Part shown: piece by piece, positions 44,050 through 52,980 of the stretch
How positions within the stretch are numbered: the stretch's first letter is position 1
Layout: each line of letters starts with the position of its first letter
Source: Motilimonas cestriensis
GTDB taxonomy: Bacteria > Pseudomonadota > Gammaproteobacteria > Enterobacterales > CBDFNC01
Direction: 5' to 3'
NCBI RefSeq assembly: GCF_021295315.1
Contig: NZ_JAIMJA010000026.1
Coordinates: 1-56,942 of the forward strand
DNA: 56,942 nucleotides
Notes under the pieces: generated by a model
Database searches by the model: none
Told to the model about the DNA's origin: nothing
Seen by the model: only the letters and a program-made list of their open reading frames with translations
Translations under genes and position numbers: made by a program

Positions 44050-46194
44050 ATGAAAAACCTCTCTTATTGTACGTTGATAAGCGGCGTGCTTATCGCATTG
44101 ACACCCACCTCAGCAAGTGCGGCTTTAGACTGTTCTAATCTGACGCAGTGGGACGCAAACGCAGTTTTCGTTGGTGGCAGTGAAGTTGCTCACAAAGATA
44201 TTAAATATAAGGCAAATTGGTGGACCCAAGGTGCTGATCCTAGTCGCAATTCTGGGCAGTGGCAGGTTTGGAATAAACTGGGAGAATGCGCTGGCTCAGA
44301 GCCTAGCGATCCCAATAAAGCGCCAACGGTGTCGTTAACAATACTAGAGGGAAGTGCAATCAGTGTTGGCGATACGATCACCATCATGGCTGATGCTATC
44401 GATCTTGACGGCGACATTAGCAGTGTTCAGTTGTTTGATAACGGTGCTTATGTGGCGAAATTAACTTCAGCACCTTTTGAATGGCGTCTTACTCCTAGTG
44501 TCGGTTCACATCAATATAGCGCAGTGGCGATTGATAATGAAAGTGCGGCAAGTGACGCATCGAATGTCGTTCAGGTTGACGTTCAGGATATAAGCTATCC
44601 AGAGCCGACAGCTTCATTGCTGCCGCTGTCTCAAACGGAGTTCACGCAAGGGCAATCTGTCACATTGACGGTCGATGCGGCGGATGTGAAAAATGAACTT
44701 TCCGAGGTTGGTTTTTATAATAACGGGGCTTTACTTGGCTATGCCAAGCAAGCGCCTTATCAGTTCTCATTTGTGCCAAACATAGGTGAGCACAGGATTA
44801 CTGCGATTGCATTTAACCACCGTGGCCAGCAGTCATTAGAGACGGCAGCGGTTGTTTTTAAAGTTGTCGCTAATGAGCAGCCGCTCCCAATGCCGGAGCT
44901 AACTTGGCTCAGCCCACTTGCTAATGCCGCCTACCAACAAGGTGATAACATCCTGCTAGAAGTTAATGCCGCTAGCCCAGATAGCGAGGGAAGCATCGCG
45001 CGTGTCAGTTTTTACGCAAACGGTCAGCTACTTGGTGTGGCTGATCAAGCCCCCTTTAATTTTGCTTATGTTGCAGCAACGCTAGGGAGTATTCAGCTAA
45101 GCGCGATAGCAGAAGACAATCAGGGAATAAGCACAGAATCAGTTAGAACTATTAATGTCGCTGCTATCCCAGTGGGCGGTGAGTATGTCTATCATAACAA
45201 CTTCAATCAGCATGCTTTAGGTGCTTATACCGCAAGTGATTTTGCAGCTGATTGGGCTATGCCGGCGAATGCTTCATCAGGTATTGCGGCTGGACGTTTA
45301 GATATTGTTGCCGATCCTGAAAATGCTGCCAACCCAGTGTTGCGAGTAAAATATGAAGCTGGTCAAGTGGGGGGTGGCTCTGCTTCAGTGTTTAACTACA
45401 CGCTAGCAGAAGCTAATCATGAACAACTCTGGTTGCAATATAAAGTACGCTTTGATGACAATTTTACTTGGGTTAAAGGGGGCAAGCTACCCGGACTTGC
45501 CGGTTGGGATAGCGGACAAAAGCCAACAGGTTGCGTTACTAATTCATTGCTAGATGGCTTTAGTGCTCGTTTTATGTGGCGTGAAAATGGTCATGCGCTT
45601 AGTTATCAATACAGCCCAGTTAAGCAAGAATACTGTGGCGATTACGACAGCACTTATAAATTCTTTAAGCAAGGCGAGTGGTACACCATTAGTACGCACG
45701 TCAGCTTAAATAATATTGGTCAAAGTGATGGTACTATCGTTGCTTATATTGATGGCAAACAGGTGCTTAGTTTAGTGGGGTTAACTTTGCGTACCAATGA
45801 AAATGTGAAGATTAATAAGCTACTCTTTGAAACGTTTTTTGGCGGTAGCAGCAGTGATTGGGCTCCCGCAACCGCGCAATATAGCTATTTTGATGACATC
45901 ATTATTAGCCAAGAGAGCCCGTTAGCGCAGGTGAATACACAAAAGGCCGAGCACTTGTACCGAGCACCCATCACTGGCTACGCTGAATGGCGAAATGATC
46001 AAACCTATCCAGAAACAACTAAAGTTTACCGCTTGGATCAACAGGGGCATTATCGCCATTACCAAGCGCGTAAGTATGTACACAAAAATAAAGACCCATT
46101 GGTGGAATCATTACCCGAAGACCACCTAGCTATTTACAATCCAGTGCGACTTGATACTGGGCAATATTGGGTCCTACTTAACGATCCTGAGTAA
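44050..46194 (+). CDS. Secreted multidomain protein with chitin-binding, Ig-like and PL14-type lyase domains
   Basis: A 714-residue exported protein: signal peptide (about 1-24), a CBM5/12-type chitin-binding module (about 25-80; YKANWWTQGADPS, QWQVW), three bacterial Ig-like domains (about 88-178, 184-272, 278-372; APTVSL, VGFYNNGALLG, VSFYANGQLLG) and a jelly-roll domain (about 376-625). The jelly-roll has WLQYKVRFDDNF, KGGKLPGLAG and FDDIIIS, typical of polysaccharide lyase family 14 (alginate or glucuronan lyases). The last 85 residues, with WRNDQTYPETTKVYRLD, are of unknown type. Expected role: degradation of an algal or animal-matrix polysaccharide. The substrate is unknown. Confidence 0.75.
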   Translation: MKNLSYCTLISGVLIALTPTSASAALDCSNLTQWDANAVFVGGSEVAHKDIKYKANWWTQGADPSRNSGQWQVWNKLGECAGSEPSDPNKAPTVSLTILEGSAISVGDTITIMADAIDLDGDISSVQLFDNGAYVAKLTSAPFEWRLTPSVGSHQYSAVAIDNESAASDASNVVQVDVQDISYPEPTASLLPLSQTEFTQGQSVTLTVDAADVKNELSEVGFYNNGALLGYAKQAPYQFSFVPNIGEHRITAIAFNHRGQQSLETAAVVFKVVANEQPLPMPELTWLSPLANAAYQQGDNILLEVNAASPDSEGSIARVSFYANGQLLGVADQAPFNFAYVAATLGSIQLSAIAEDNQGISTESVRTINVAAIPVGGEYVYHNNFNQHALGAYTASDFAADWAMPANASSGIAAGRLDIVADPENAANPVLRVKYEAGQVGGGSASVFNYTLAEANHEQLWLQYKVRFDDNFTWVKGGKLPGLAGWDSGQKPTGCVTNSLLDGFSARFMWRENGHALSYQYSPVKQEYCGDYDSTYKFFKQGEWYTISTHVSLNNIGQSDGTIVAYIDGKQVLSLVGLTLRTNENVKINKLLFETFFGGSSSDWAPATAQYSYFDDIIISQESPLAQVNTQKAEHLYRAPITGYAEWRNDQTYPETTKVYRLDQQGHYRHYQARKYVHKNKDPLVESLPEDHLAIYNPVRLDTGQYWVLLNDPE

Positions 46195-46251
46195 CGTCTA
46201 AGCGGTGGTTTGGCTAAGCTGAGCCACCGATGTTCTTTTCCGTTCATTTAT

Positions 46252-46641
46252 TCACTGTGTGGGCTGTTGATTTAAGCCTAGCTCACGCTGTTTTTTCTTA
46301 GTCAGGCCTAATGACACCAATCGATAAGACTCTTTCAGATAATAAGTTAAGGCTTCATCTTTTTCTGCTGAGTTATCAACTTGCTGGATCCACTTCATGC
46401 CGCGCGACGCCATATAAGGCGCAGGTCTAAAGCCCTCTTGGTGACTTAAAAAATCAAAGTTGAGATCAGAGGTTTTAAACACAAAAGCCGGCAGTGCCTT
46501 ACCATCGCTTTGCTTGGGTCCCCAACCACCAATGGCAAACACCTTGCCGCCTACTTTCCACACATCTGCACCGCCCCATTGCACCACATGAGTGGTAACG
46601 GGCAGTGCGGCGCAAAATTGGTTGAATTCGTCGTTGGTCAT
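46252..46641 (-). CDS. MmcQ/YjbR-family DNA-binding-like protein
   Basis: A 129-residue protein of the YjbR (CyaY-like fold, MmcQ) family. Seen are NDEFNQFCAALP, the tryptophan-rich WGGADVWKVGGKVFAIGGW and FRPAPYMASRGMKW. Family members are often annotated as DNA-binding, but the role is not established. Confidence 0.88.
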   Translation of the reverse strand: MTNDEFNQFCAALPVTTHVVQWGGADVWKVGGKVFAIGGWGPKQSDGKALPAFVFKTSDLNFDFLSHQEGFRPAPYMASRGMKWIQQVDNSAEKDEALTYYLKESYRLVSLGLTKKKQRELGLNQQPTQ

Positions 46642-46677
46642 TACTCACTCTCCATTATTTATCTGGCTGTAATCGGC

Positions 46678-47484
46678 TCAATCATGTCTTGGGTTAGTTA
46701 ATAATGTTACTTTCAGCCGTCCCTCTGGGCTGATCCTTTGCCTCACCACTAAAAACAAACATAAGGTAATCGACACACTCATCATTACCCAAATCGCTAT
46801 CATAATCAGCAATTGATATTTAATGGCCACCATTGGACTTGTACCGCCTAATATTTGCCCCGTCATCATGCCGGGTAACGACACTATGCCTGTGGTGGCC
46901 ATGGTTGCCAAAATGGGTGCGAGGGCTTTTTGCAGTGCGCTTTGTACAAACACTCGACAAGCCTGCACTGAGGTTGCACCCAAAGCGATCGCACCTTCAT
47001 ATTCGTCCCAGCGATCTTTAAAAGCGGAAAAAAAGTGCTGCAAGCAAACAATGTTGCTAGTGACGCTATTGCCAAGCAGCATCCCTGCTAGCGGGATTAA
47101 GTATTGGGCATGGTAATAAGGTTGCGGCTGAATAATGACCAAGGAAAGCAACATTAACAAAGGCAGCAGTCCAACCAATAAGCCCGATAACACCGGGACA
47201 AGCATAGGTCGCACTGGTAACTTAGCTTTTTTAATGATGGCTGAGCTGCCCACCAATAGCATTATCAGTAGCCAAAGCAAATTGACCCATAAGCTGTTTA
47301 AGGTAAACAGATACTGTAAATAGAGGCCGATGAGAAATAACTGCACCGTCATGCGCAGTAAACCGACCACGGCATCTTTGCCAATCTCTAACTGATAGCG
47401 AAAGTTTATCGCAAAGGGGATGATCAGCGTTAAGCTAAACAGGGCTAGCTGCCACCAAGCAATGTCGATGGAATCTTGGGTCAT
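46678..47484 (-). CDS. fetB: FetB-type ABC transporter permease (UPF0014), no ATPase beside it
   Basis: A 268-residue inner-membrane protein with seven hydrophobic helices. It has the UPF0014 signature: PLAGMLLGNSVTS, YEGAIALGATSVQA and LPGMMTGQILGG. FetB works with the ATPase FetA in iron homeostasis and oxidative-stress resistance in E. coli. Here the neighbours are yjbR downstream and a secreted phosphatase-like gene upstream, and no FetA gene is present, so the ATPase must lie elsewhere or be absent. Confidence 0.9.
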   Translation of the reverse strand: MTQDSIDIAWWQLALFSLTLIIPFAINFRYQLEIGKDAVVGLLRMTVQLFLIGLYLQYLFTLNSLWVNLLWLLIMLLVGSSAIIKKAKLPVRPMLVPVLSGLLVGLLPLLMLLSLVIIQPQPYYHAQYLIPLAGMLLGNSVTSNIVCLQHFFSAFKDRWDEYEGAIALGATSVQACRVFVQSALQKALAPILATMATTGIVSLPGMMTGQILGGTSPMVAIKYQLLIMIAIWVMMSVSITLCLFLVVRQRISPEGRLKVTLLTNPRHD

Positions 47485-47596
47485 AGATTGGGTCTACTTG
47501 TGGTTTGATTTTGCAAGCATGCTGGGTCTTATACTAGACCGCACAAAGAATAGACTCAAGTGGGTTACCGTTGCGTGAATAACAAGTTTTTGCAGA

Positions 47597-47627
47597 CAAA
47601 AAAAGCGCCCCACGAAGGCGGGGCGCT
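47597..47627 (-). terminator. Rho-independent terminator of the hemopexin-repeat phosphatase gene
   Basis: On the minus strand AGCGCCCC/GGGGCGCT (47604-47611 with 47620-47627) is followed by seven T, six bases after the stop codon. Confidence 0.9.
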
Positions 47628-47632
47628 GTGTT

Positions 47633-50600
47633 TTATAGCATGCGTTTAAGCGCTAGCTGGTCGAAATAGATATCGTTGTCGTTACCGGCATTGCCTTGCC
47701 CGCCAACCACAATAATAACCTCTACTGCATCATTTGGCAGTTGCAGCACTTGCTGACGGTAGTCCCAGACCCGCGCATAGCGCGTGGTTAAACGAGCTAG
47801 TTCCGTCAGCTTGCCATCACCTGTGCGAACCAGTGCTTTAACCGCAGGTTTATCGCGATTCTCCCACGTGGTCATCGCGACCGATAGCAGCAGTTTTTCA
47901 CCGCCGGTAACCGCAAGGGACTGTTGCATCCAGTCTTGGTTGCCGTTGGCCGTCGCACCGCCGTGACCTTTACCCGCCCAAACTTTGCTGTTAGAGGCAG
48001 GGGCAAACTGCGAAGATGTTGGCACATTAATGCGCTGCATGACCCCTTGCGTAACTTGCCACTGATTGTCGTCGAGTAGGTTGTCGGAAATGCTACCTGT
48101 CACGGCGACAGGGGCGGTGTCTGACCAATCACTCCAAACCATGTTGTTGGAACGACTACGCGCACGCCAGTACAGTGTCTCTCCCGGTTCAACACTGAGG
48201 CTAGGGCGGTATTGGTTGTCATATTCATTCAATTTACTGCTATGCGTGGCTTGGCCGGTATAGAGCTTGCGCCAGTAAAACTGATCGTCACCGCCTACCG
48301 CTCTGCCACGTTGCGAGAGTAATTGCGCCAGCGGTAGCTTAGATATATCGGCCCCTTTTTGTAGATTTTCAGGTTGATGACCGATAGGTCGAGAGCCTGA
48401 AATTTTCTTCACATCACGCTGATACTGCCAGTTTTCTACACGTGTATCATTGCCCCACAAATCAAATACTAGGCCACTAAAGTCAGCTTGTTTGCTGACT
48501 TGCCAGTGCAATTCATACGCGTTATCAACGCCGGTGACCGCTAGCGCTAAATCACTTAGTGCTTGTACCGATTGCGCGGCTGGTATTGGTGCTGCCACTA
48601 CGCCCTCTGGTGCAAATTGAGCTTGATCGGTTTGTGGAAAGGTTTGCGCTGTGCGGTCGAAGTCGCGGCGCTTGGTCACCATGGTATTCGCGTTAAAATC
48701 AAACTCTAAGGTACTGTAGCCGTAGTGGTTGTTTGATACCGCTATGGTGTCGTAGTCAAACACCTCCCGCTCAATATAGGATGGGTCATTGAGTGGCTCT
48801 AGGGTGCCAGAGACACTTGCAGCATTGAGCCAAAGATGAGGCACGTCGCGTGATTGGCCACGAGAATAACTGTGGGTATGACCATAGACATGACCAGAGG
48901 TAATGCCCGTTTCAGCACTAAAGTCTTCTAGCATACGCACGGCTTCACACATGCCAATTGATTCGCCTTTTAACCACATTTCCGATAAACACGGGTGGTG
49001 AAAAGCCGCCATCACAAATGACTTGTCATTAGACTGCGCCAGAGTATCGGTTAGCCAATTACGTTGCGTTTCTAGAGTATTACGATTAAAACGACCATTT
49101 ATCCCCGAAACTGGGTAGCTATCTAGCCCGATGATGCGAAGGCCTAAATAATCTAGGGTGTACCAGTGCTCTGGGTACTCACTGCTACCATTTTGAGGTG
49201 GCGCAAAATAGCTCCGATAATTGGTCAGCTCAGCATCAGAGCTATAGTCGTGATTACCTGTTACGGGGATCATTGGCACATACGGCGCTATCGCTTTCAT
49301 GCGCGCCATTAGGTCCTTACGCCAATTACTGCGATCGCCCCCGGTTTCGGTAATATCGCCTGCCATAATGATACCGGCCAAGGTTTGTGAACACTTCGCT
49401 ACTTGGCCATCACATTCGTGTTTGATAATGCCATTCACAATCTCAGCCAGCACGTTTTCATTGCCCCTTTGTACGTCGGAGATAGCGATGAATTTAGCTT
49501 GCGCTTGTTGTGCACTAGAGGCTGGATAAGTGCGAAATTGATAGGTCTCAGATGCTTGCTTACCCACCATCACACGATATTGATAGGTAGTATTGGGCGC
49601 TAAGTTAGTCAGTGTGGCTTCTTGCACCAACGCCATCGGGTCTTCTTTGGAAACGCTGGCGGCTACCTGTTGTGCCGGTTCGCCCTGTTGCCAGTATTCA
49701 ACAACACCGCCTTTTGCTTGCATTTCGAACATGACCGTCATGTGGTCGGGTCCGGGCGCTTGCAAATAAGGCGCCGAGATGAAATTTAACTCACAGGTTG
49801 CGTTTTTATCTAAGCCTAAGTAATCCGAATAACACGCCATTGGCGCAGGCTCGCTAATCAGCTTATCGGCACTAATACTATAGCGCACGATGGTTTGGTC
49901 GGTTAGGATAATATCGGCGTAATCATAACCGTGGTTGAGTACCGCAGAAATTTTGTTCGCGTACTTGCCAAGGCCTGGCCAAGTGTTGTCATTGATGGCT
50001 TTTGGATAACCTGAATCGACCGACTTGGTGGTTAAATTCATTCTTAGGTAGCTGCCATCATCCAAGAATAAAAATGCCCGTTGATCGTTCCATTTCAGTG
50101 CGCCGACTATGGTTCTATCGGCGGCGATACCTTGCCAAACTTCATCCCGATCAACCGGGAAGCCCGCCAATACTTTACCTGTAGTGGAGTCAACTTCAAC
50201 ATATTGGCCATCATTCAAGAACCAAGCATTGCTCGCGTTGTTTAAGGCAAATGCCGCGGTGAGTTTCGCTGCCTGCTCTGCCGCGCGAGGGTCTTGCCAT
50301 TCGTTGTAGCCAGTGTTGCCTGCAGCCGTGATCCAACCCGTTGCATCCACCCCTGCGCGAATTTCGAGGGGGTTATTATAGGGCGCATCAATTAAACTCG
50401 CAGGTAGGTGTTTCGGGTAGCCAGCGACCACACGATCGGCGGCTAAGTCATAGCGAGCGACGCGATTATCCGTTAAAAATACATCGGCAAAATCGGGTAA
50501 TACGGTTGAAATGCTAATAATCTCAGTGCCGTAGTCTTCTAGTCCCGGCCAGTGACCGGCGATTGCCTTAGGATATCCGCCATCAACCTTGCCGCGGCTG

Positions 50601-51400
50601 AGGGTAATGCGATCATAGCTGCCGTCATTATAAAAAGCGTAAATACGGTCGCTATTACGCCAACGCATGACGCCGACGACGCCCGTTTGCATGCCTTCAA
50701 AGCGCTCCGTCATCGGCATTGGATAGCCAGGCAAAATAGCTTGTTCGGCAATTGAATATTCTAAGTAAAGATCATTGCTTAAGAACACCCCGAGGGTGTT
50801 TGCGTCAAGATTAAATGCGCCCGACAGCAGATCAATATACTGGTCTAGGCCTTGGTAAGCCGACTCGGATAGCGCTTGTTTATTAATGGATAGTTCGCTG
50901 AACTGATAGTCAACGGTTAGCAAGGTATTGTTATCTCGCCAAACATAATGCTTGCCATCTCGTGCAACCGCCATCATAGGGTAGGCTTTAGGTGGCACTT
51001 TAGGCTGACAACTTGCTGCTTGCCAAAACCAGCCCTCGCGGGGCGTTTCCCACTTCCCGGGCGCATTCTTAGCCTGCCAGCATTGGCCGAGATAAAAATA
51101 AATTTGGTCAGTTTCTGGTCTGGTTTGGCCTAGGTCAAATTCAGGGTGGATGCTGGTGTTAACAAACGCTTTCGGCAACCCCTGTTTATTTAATAAATCC
51201 CATGCTTTGGGCCAAAATTCACCGACGCCGGGCTGGTATGGGGCTAGGTTACACCAGCCGTCGCTCGGCCAAGGTTTGCATTGATAGGTATCGCCATTAT
51301 GAGTGACCTTGTCACCTGCTTGATAATGTTGTTGAGCGCTGCTCGCGCCAGCCCAACCGGCCCCTGTAATAAGAGCCATGCTAAGTATTATAGTTTTCAT
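47633..51400 (-). CDS. Large secreted protein: chitin-binding modules, hemopexin-like repeats and purple-acid-phosphatase-type metallophosphoesterase
   Basis: A 1255-residue exported protein with signal peptide about 1-22. Residues 24-75 and 95-132 contain CBM5/12-like modules (YQAGDKVTHNGDTYQCKPWP, CWQAKNAPGKWE). About 140-520 hold repeated hemopexin-like blades (IYAFYNDGSYDRITL, VDGGYPKAI, AWFLNDGQYVEV, VLAGFPV). About 540-625 resemble the purple acid phosphatase N-terminal beta domain, and 630-890 a metallophosphoesterase with AISDVQRG, MAGDITETGGD, VTGNHDYS, AAFHHPC and GHTHSYSRG. The last 300 residues look like fibronectin/beta-sandwich modules (YWRARSRSNN). A surface-bound phosphatase acting on matrix phosphoesters is a guess. 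Confidence 0.8.
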   Translation of the reverse strand: MKTIILSMALITGAGWAGASSAQQHYQAGDKVTHNGDTYQCKPWPSDGWCNLAPYQPGVGEFWPKAWDLLNKQGLPKAFVNTSIHPEFDLGQTRPETDQIYFYLGQCWQAKNAPGKWETPREGWFWQAASCQPKVPPKAYPMMAVARDGKHYVWRDNNTLLTVDYQFSELSINKQALSESAYQGLDQYIDLLSGAFNLDANTLGVFLSNDLYLEYSIAEQAILPGYPMPMTERFEGMQTGVVGVMRWRNSDRIYAFYNDGSYDRITLSRGKVDGGYPKAIAGHWPGLEDYGTEIISISTVLPDFADVFLTDNRVARYDLAADRVVAGYPKHLPASLIDAPYNNPLEIRAGVDATGWITAAGNTGYNEWQDPRAAEQAAKLTAAFALNNASNAWFLNDGQYVEVDSTTGKVLAGFPVDRDEVWQGIAADRTIVGALKWNDQRAFLFLDDGSYLRMNLTTKSVDSGYPKAINDNTWPGLGKYANKISAVLNHGYDYADIILTDQTIVRYSISADKLISEPAPMACYSDYLGLDKNATCELNFISAPYLQAPGPDHMTVMFEMQAKGGVVEYWQQGEPAQQVAASVSKEDPMALVQEATLTNLAPNTTYQYRVMVGKQASETYQFRTYPASSAQQAQAKFIAISDVQRGNENVLAEIVNGIIKHECDGQVAKCSQTLAGIIMAGDITETGGDRSNWRKDLMARMKAIAPYVPMIPVTGNHDYSSDAELTNYRSYFAPPQNGSSEYPEHWYTLDYLGLRIIGLDSYPVSGINGRFNRNTLETQRNWLTDTLAQSNDKSFVMAAFHHPCLSEMWLKGESIGMCEAVRMLEDFSAETGITSGHVYGHTHSYSRGQSRDVPHLWLNAASVSGTLEPLNDPSYIEREVFDYDTIAVSNNHYGYSTLEFDFNANTMVTKRRDFDRTAQTFPQTDQAQFAPEGVVAAPIPAAQSVQALSDLALAVTGVDNAYELHWQVSKQADFSGLVFDLWGNDTRVENWQYQRDVKKISGSRPIGHQPENLQKGADISKLPLAQLLSQRGRAVGGDDQFYWRKLYTGQATHSSKLNEYDNQYRPSLSVEPGETLYWRARSRSNNMVWSDWSDTAPVAVTGSISDNLLDDNQWQVTQGVMQRINVPTSSQFAPASNSKVWAGKGHGGATANGNQDWMQQSLAVTGGEKLLLSVAMTTWENRDKPAVKALVRTGDGKLTELARLTTRYARVWDYRQQVLQLPNDAVEVIIVVGGQGNAGNDNDIYFDQLALKRML

Positions 51401-51577
51401 TCCACCTCCTAAATTGGTCTATGCCAGTTAAGCAGGCGGGTATGAAGGTTAGATTTCACCTAAGTGTCGTTTTAGATAAAGAAATATGACAAACAGGGTG
51501 TTATCGATGGTATTACATCTGGTTCTATTCGCTTTTTATGGTGTAAAAAATTGTCTGCGGCGGTTTAATGAATTGCT
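51401..51577. other. Intergenic region between the phosphatase-like gene and soxR
   Basis: The promoter of the minus-strand phosphatase-like gene should be here. No terminator hairpin was seen for soxR, and no known operator was recognised. Confidence 0.5.
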
Positions 51578-52024
51578 CTACTTAACGTCTTCCAAGAGTA
51601 TTGCGCCTGTGCCTATTGCTGATAATTCATCATTGTTGTTGTAAAGGGGGCAGGCTTTCATTGATAAACAGCCGCAGCCTATGCAACCTGTTAGCTGCTC
51701 TCTTAAATTTTCCAAATACCGAATACGGGAGGTTAGGCTTGCTCGCCATTGGCTTGCCAATTGCTGCCAATCCTTATCATTGGGAGTGCGGTTATTGGGC
51801 AGAGTAGCAAAAGCTAGCTTAATTTCTTGTAAGCTGATGCCCATTTTTTGCGCTGCTTTGATCACGGAGACTCGTCTTAGCACCTCTTTGTGATAGCGAC
51901 GTTGATTGCCTTGATTTCGGCTGCTCTGAATGAGTCCCTTTGCCTCATAAAAATGTAAAGCGGAGCTATTTACGCCACAGCGCTTAGCGACTTGGCCAAT
52001 TGTCAGTATTGCTTCTTGGGTCAA
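51578..52024 (-). CDS. soxR: Redox-sensing MerR-family activator SoxR
   Basis: A 148-residue MerR-type dimer. The winged helix has TIGQVAKRCGVNSSALHFYEAKGLI, followed by the dimerisation helix and the [2Fe-2S] loop CIGCGCLSMKACP (Cys114, Cys117, Cys119, Cys125). Oxidation of the cluster by redox-cycling compounds or superoxide turns on target promoters. Its promoter region is shared with the divergent SDR gene and contains a strong SoxR box. soxS is not present, in line with non-enteric bacteria in which SoxR acts directly on enzymes. Confidence 0.95.
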   Translation of the reverse strand: MTQEAILTIGQVAKRCGVNSSALHFYEAKGLIQSSRNQGNQRRYHKEVLRRVSVIKAAQKMGISLQEIKLAFATLPNNRTPNDKDWQQLASQWRASLTSRIRYLENLREQLTGCIGCGCLSMKACPLYNNNDELSAIGTGAILLEDVK

Positions 52025-52075
52025 TGCTTGCTGCCCTGAATATTTATCCGTCTTTGAATTATATAAAAATAATCC

Positions 52076-52106
52076 TTTACCTCAAGTTAAGTTGAGGTTT
52101 TATGCT
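52076..52106 (+). promoter_or_regulatory. SoxR-controlled promoter with 19-bp spacer and SoxR box
   Basis: The 18-bp near-palindrome CCTCAAGTTAAGTTGAGG (52080-52097) differs at one base from the enterobacterial SoxR box. It lies between TTTACC (52076-52081) and TATGCT (52101-52106), exactly 19 bases apart, the overlong spacing MerR-type activators correct. The predicted start falls about 55 bases before the SDR gene. Confidence 0.85.
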
Positions 52107-52167
52107 GAACTTTGGTGTTACCAAATCGGAGCAGTTTTTTGCTGTTTATCTAAGGAGTGTTGAAGTG

Positions 52168-52902
52168 ATGTTCACAGGCAAAAAAATAGTTATTACAGGA
52201 GCTAGTCCAGATTTAGGCCAAGCATTGGCAATTTTATTTGCTCAGTTAGGTGCTGAGCTGTTTTTATCGGCGCGCACACTGCCTAAAGCCGAAACGACGG
52301 CTGCCTTAGTGCGAGAAGTTGCACCGCAAGCGAAGGTGTCTTGTTTTCAAGTTGATGTGACGCAGCAAAGTGAGATTAAACAGTTTGCCCAAGATGTTGC
52401 TGCGCAGGCAGGAAAGGTCGATATTTTGATTAATAATGCCTCTTCGTGGTTAACGGGTAATATTATTGAAGCCAGCGATGCTGACATTGCCGCCAGCCTG
52501 AATTCGACCGCCTTAGGAAGTGTATTGGTGACCAAGCATTTCTTGCCATTACTTGAACGCTCTACTTGCCCTGATATCGTATTTATTAATAGCACAGCCA
52601 GTTTACCTAACGATACTCACGGCACTTGTAATGAAGCCTTTAGTGCGGCCAAAGCGGCACAATCTACCTTTGCGGATAGATTACGACATCGACTTAAAGG
52701 CAGTGGAATTCGGGTTTTGGTGATTTATCCACCTGATTTTGATAGTCCATCGCCACTTGTTAAAGAAGAGTGGGATGAATGTAGAGGCGCTAATCATTCA
52801 GGCCACATGACGGCTCGAAATGTATTTAATAGCCTGAAGTTTGCCCTATCACAAGATAGGATTTGTTCAGTTGATAGCATCGTGCTCAGTAACAATAAAT
52901 GA
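52168..52902 (+). CDS. SoxR-regulated short-chain dehydrogenase/reductase-like protein with altered active site
   Basis: A 244-residue Rossmann-fold protein of the SDR superfamily. NAD(P)-binding and core segments are present (VITGASPDLGQA, INNASS, VFINSTAS). Two hallmarks are altered: the glycine of TGxxxGxG is Asp15 (TGASPDLG), and the catalytic tyrosine of YxxxK is Phe158 with Lys162 kept (FSAAK). It may be a non-catalytic or unusual member. ATG 52168 is preferred because the SoxR promoter overlaps the earlier in-frame ATG at 52102. AAGGAG lies 11 bases ahead. Confidence 0.85.
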   Translation: MFTGKKIVITGASPDLGQALAILFAQLGAELFLSARTLPKAETTAALVREVAPQAKVSCFQVDVTQQSEIKQFAQDVAAQAGKVDILINNASSWLTGNIIEASDADIAASLNSTALGSVLVTKHFLPLLERSTCPDIVFINSTASLPNDTHGTCNEAFSAAKAAQSTFADRLRHRLKGSGIRVLVIYPPDFDSPSPLVKEEWDECRGANHSGHMTARNVFNSLKFALSQDRICSVDSIVLSNNK

Positions 52903-52980
52903 TGCTCAGTCCGCGTACCTAAAACAACATGCTCTGCTTTGACTGCTACAAGAATTGGTAGCAGTCATATTTGGAGGGGC

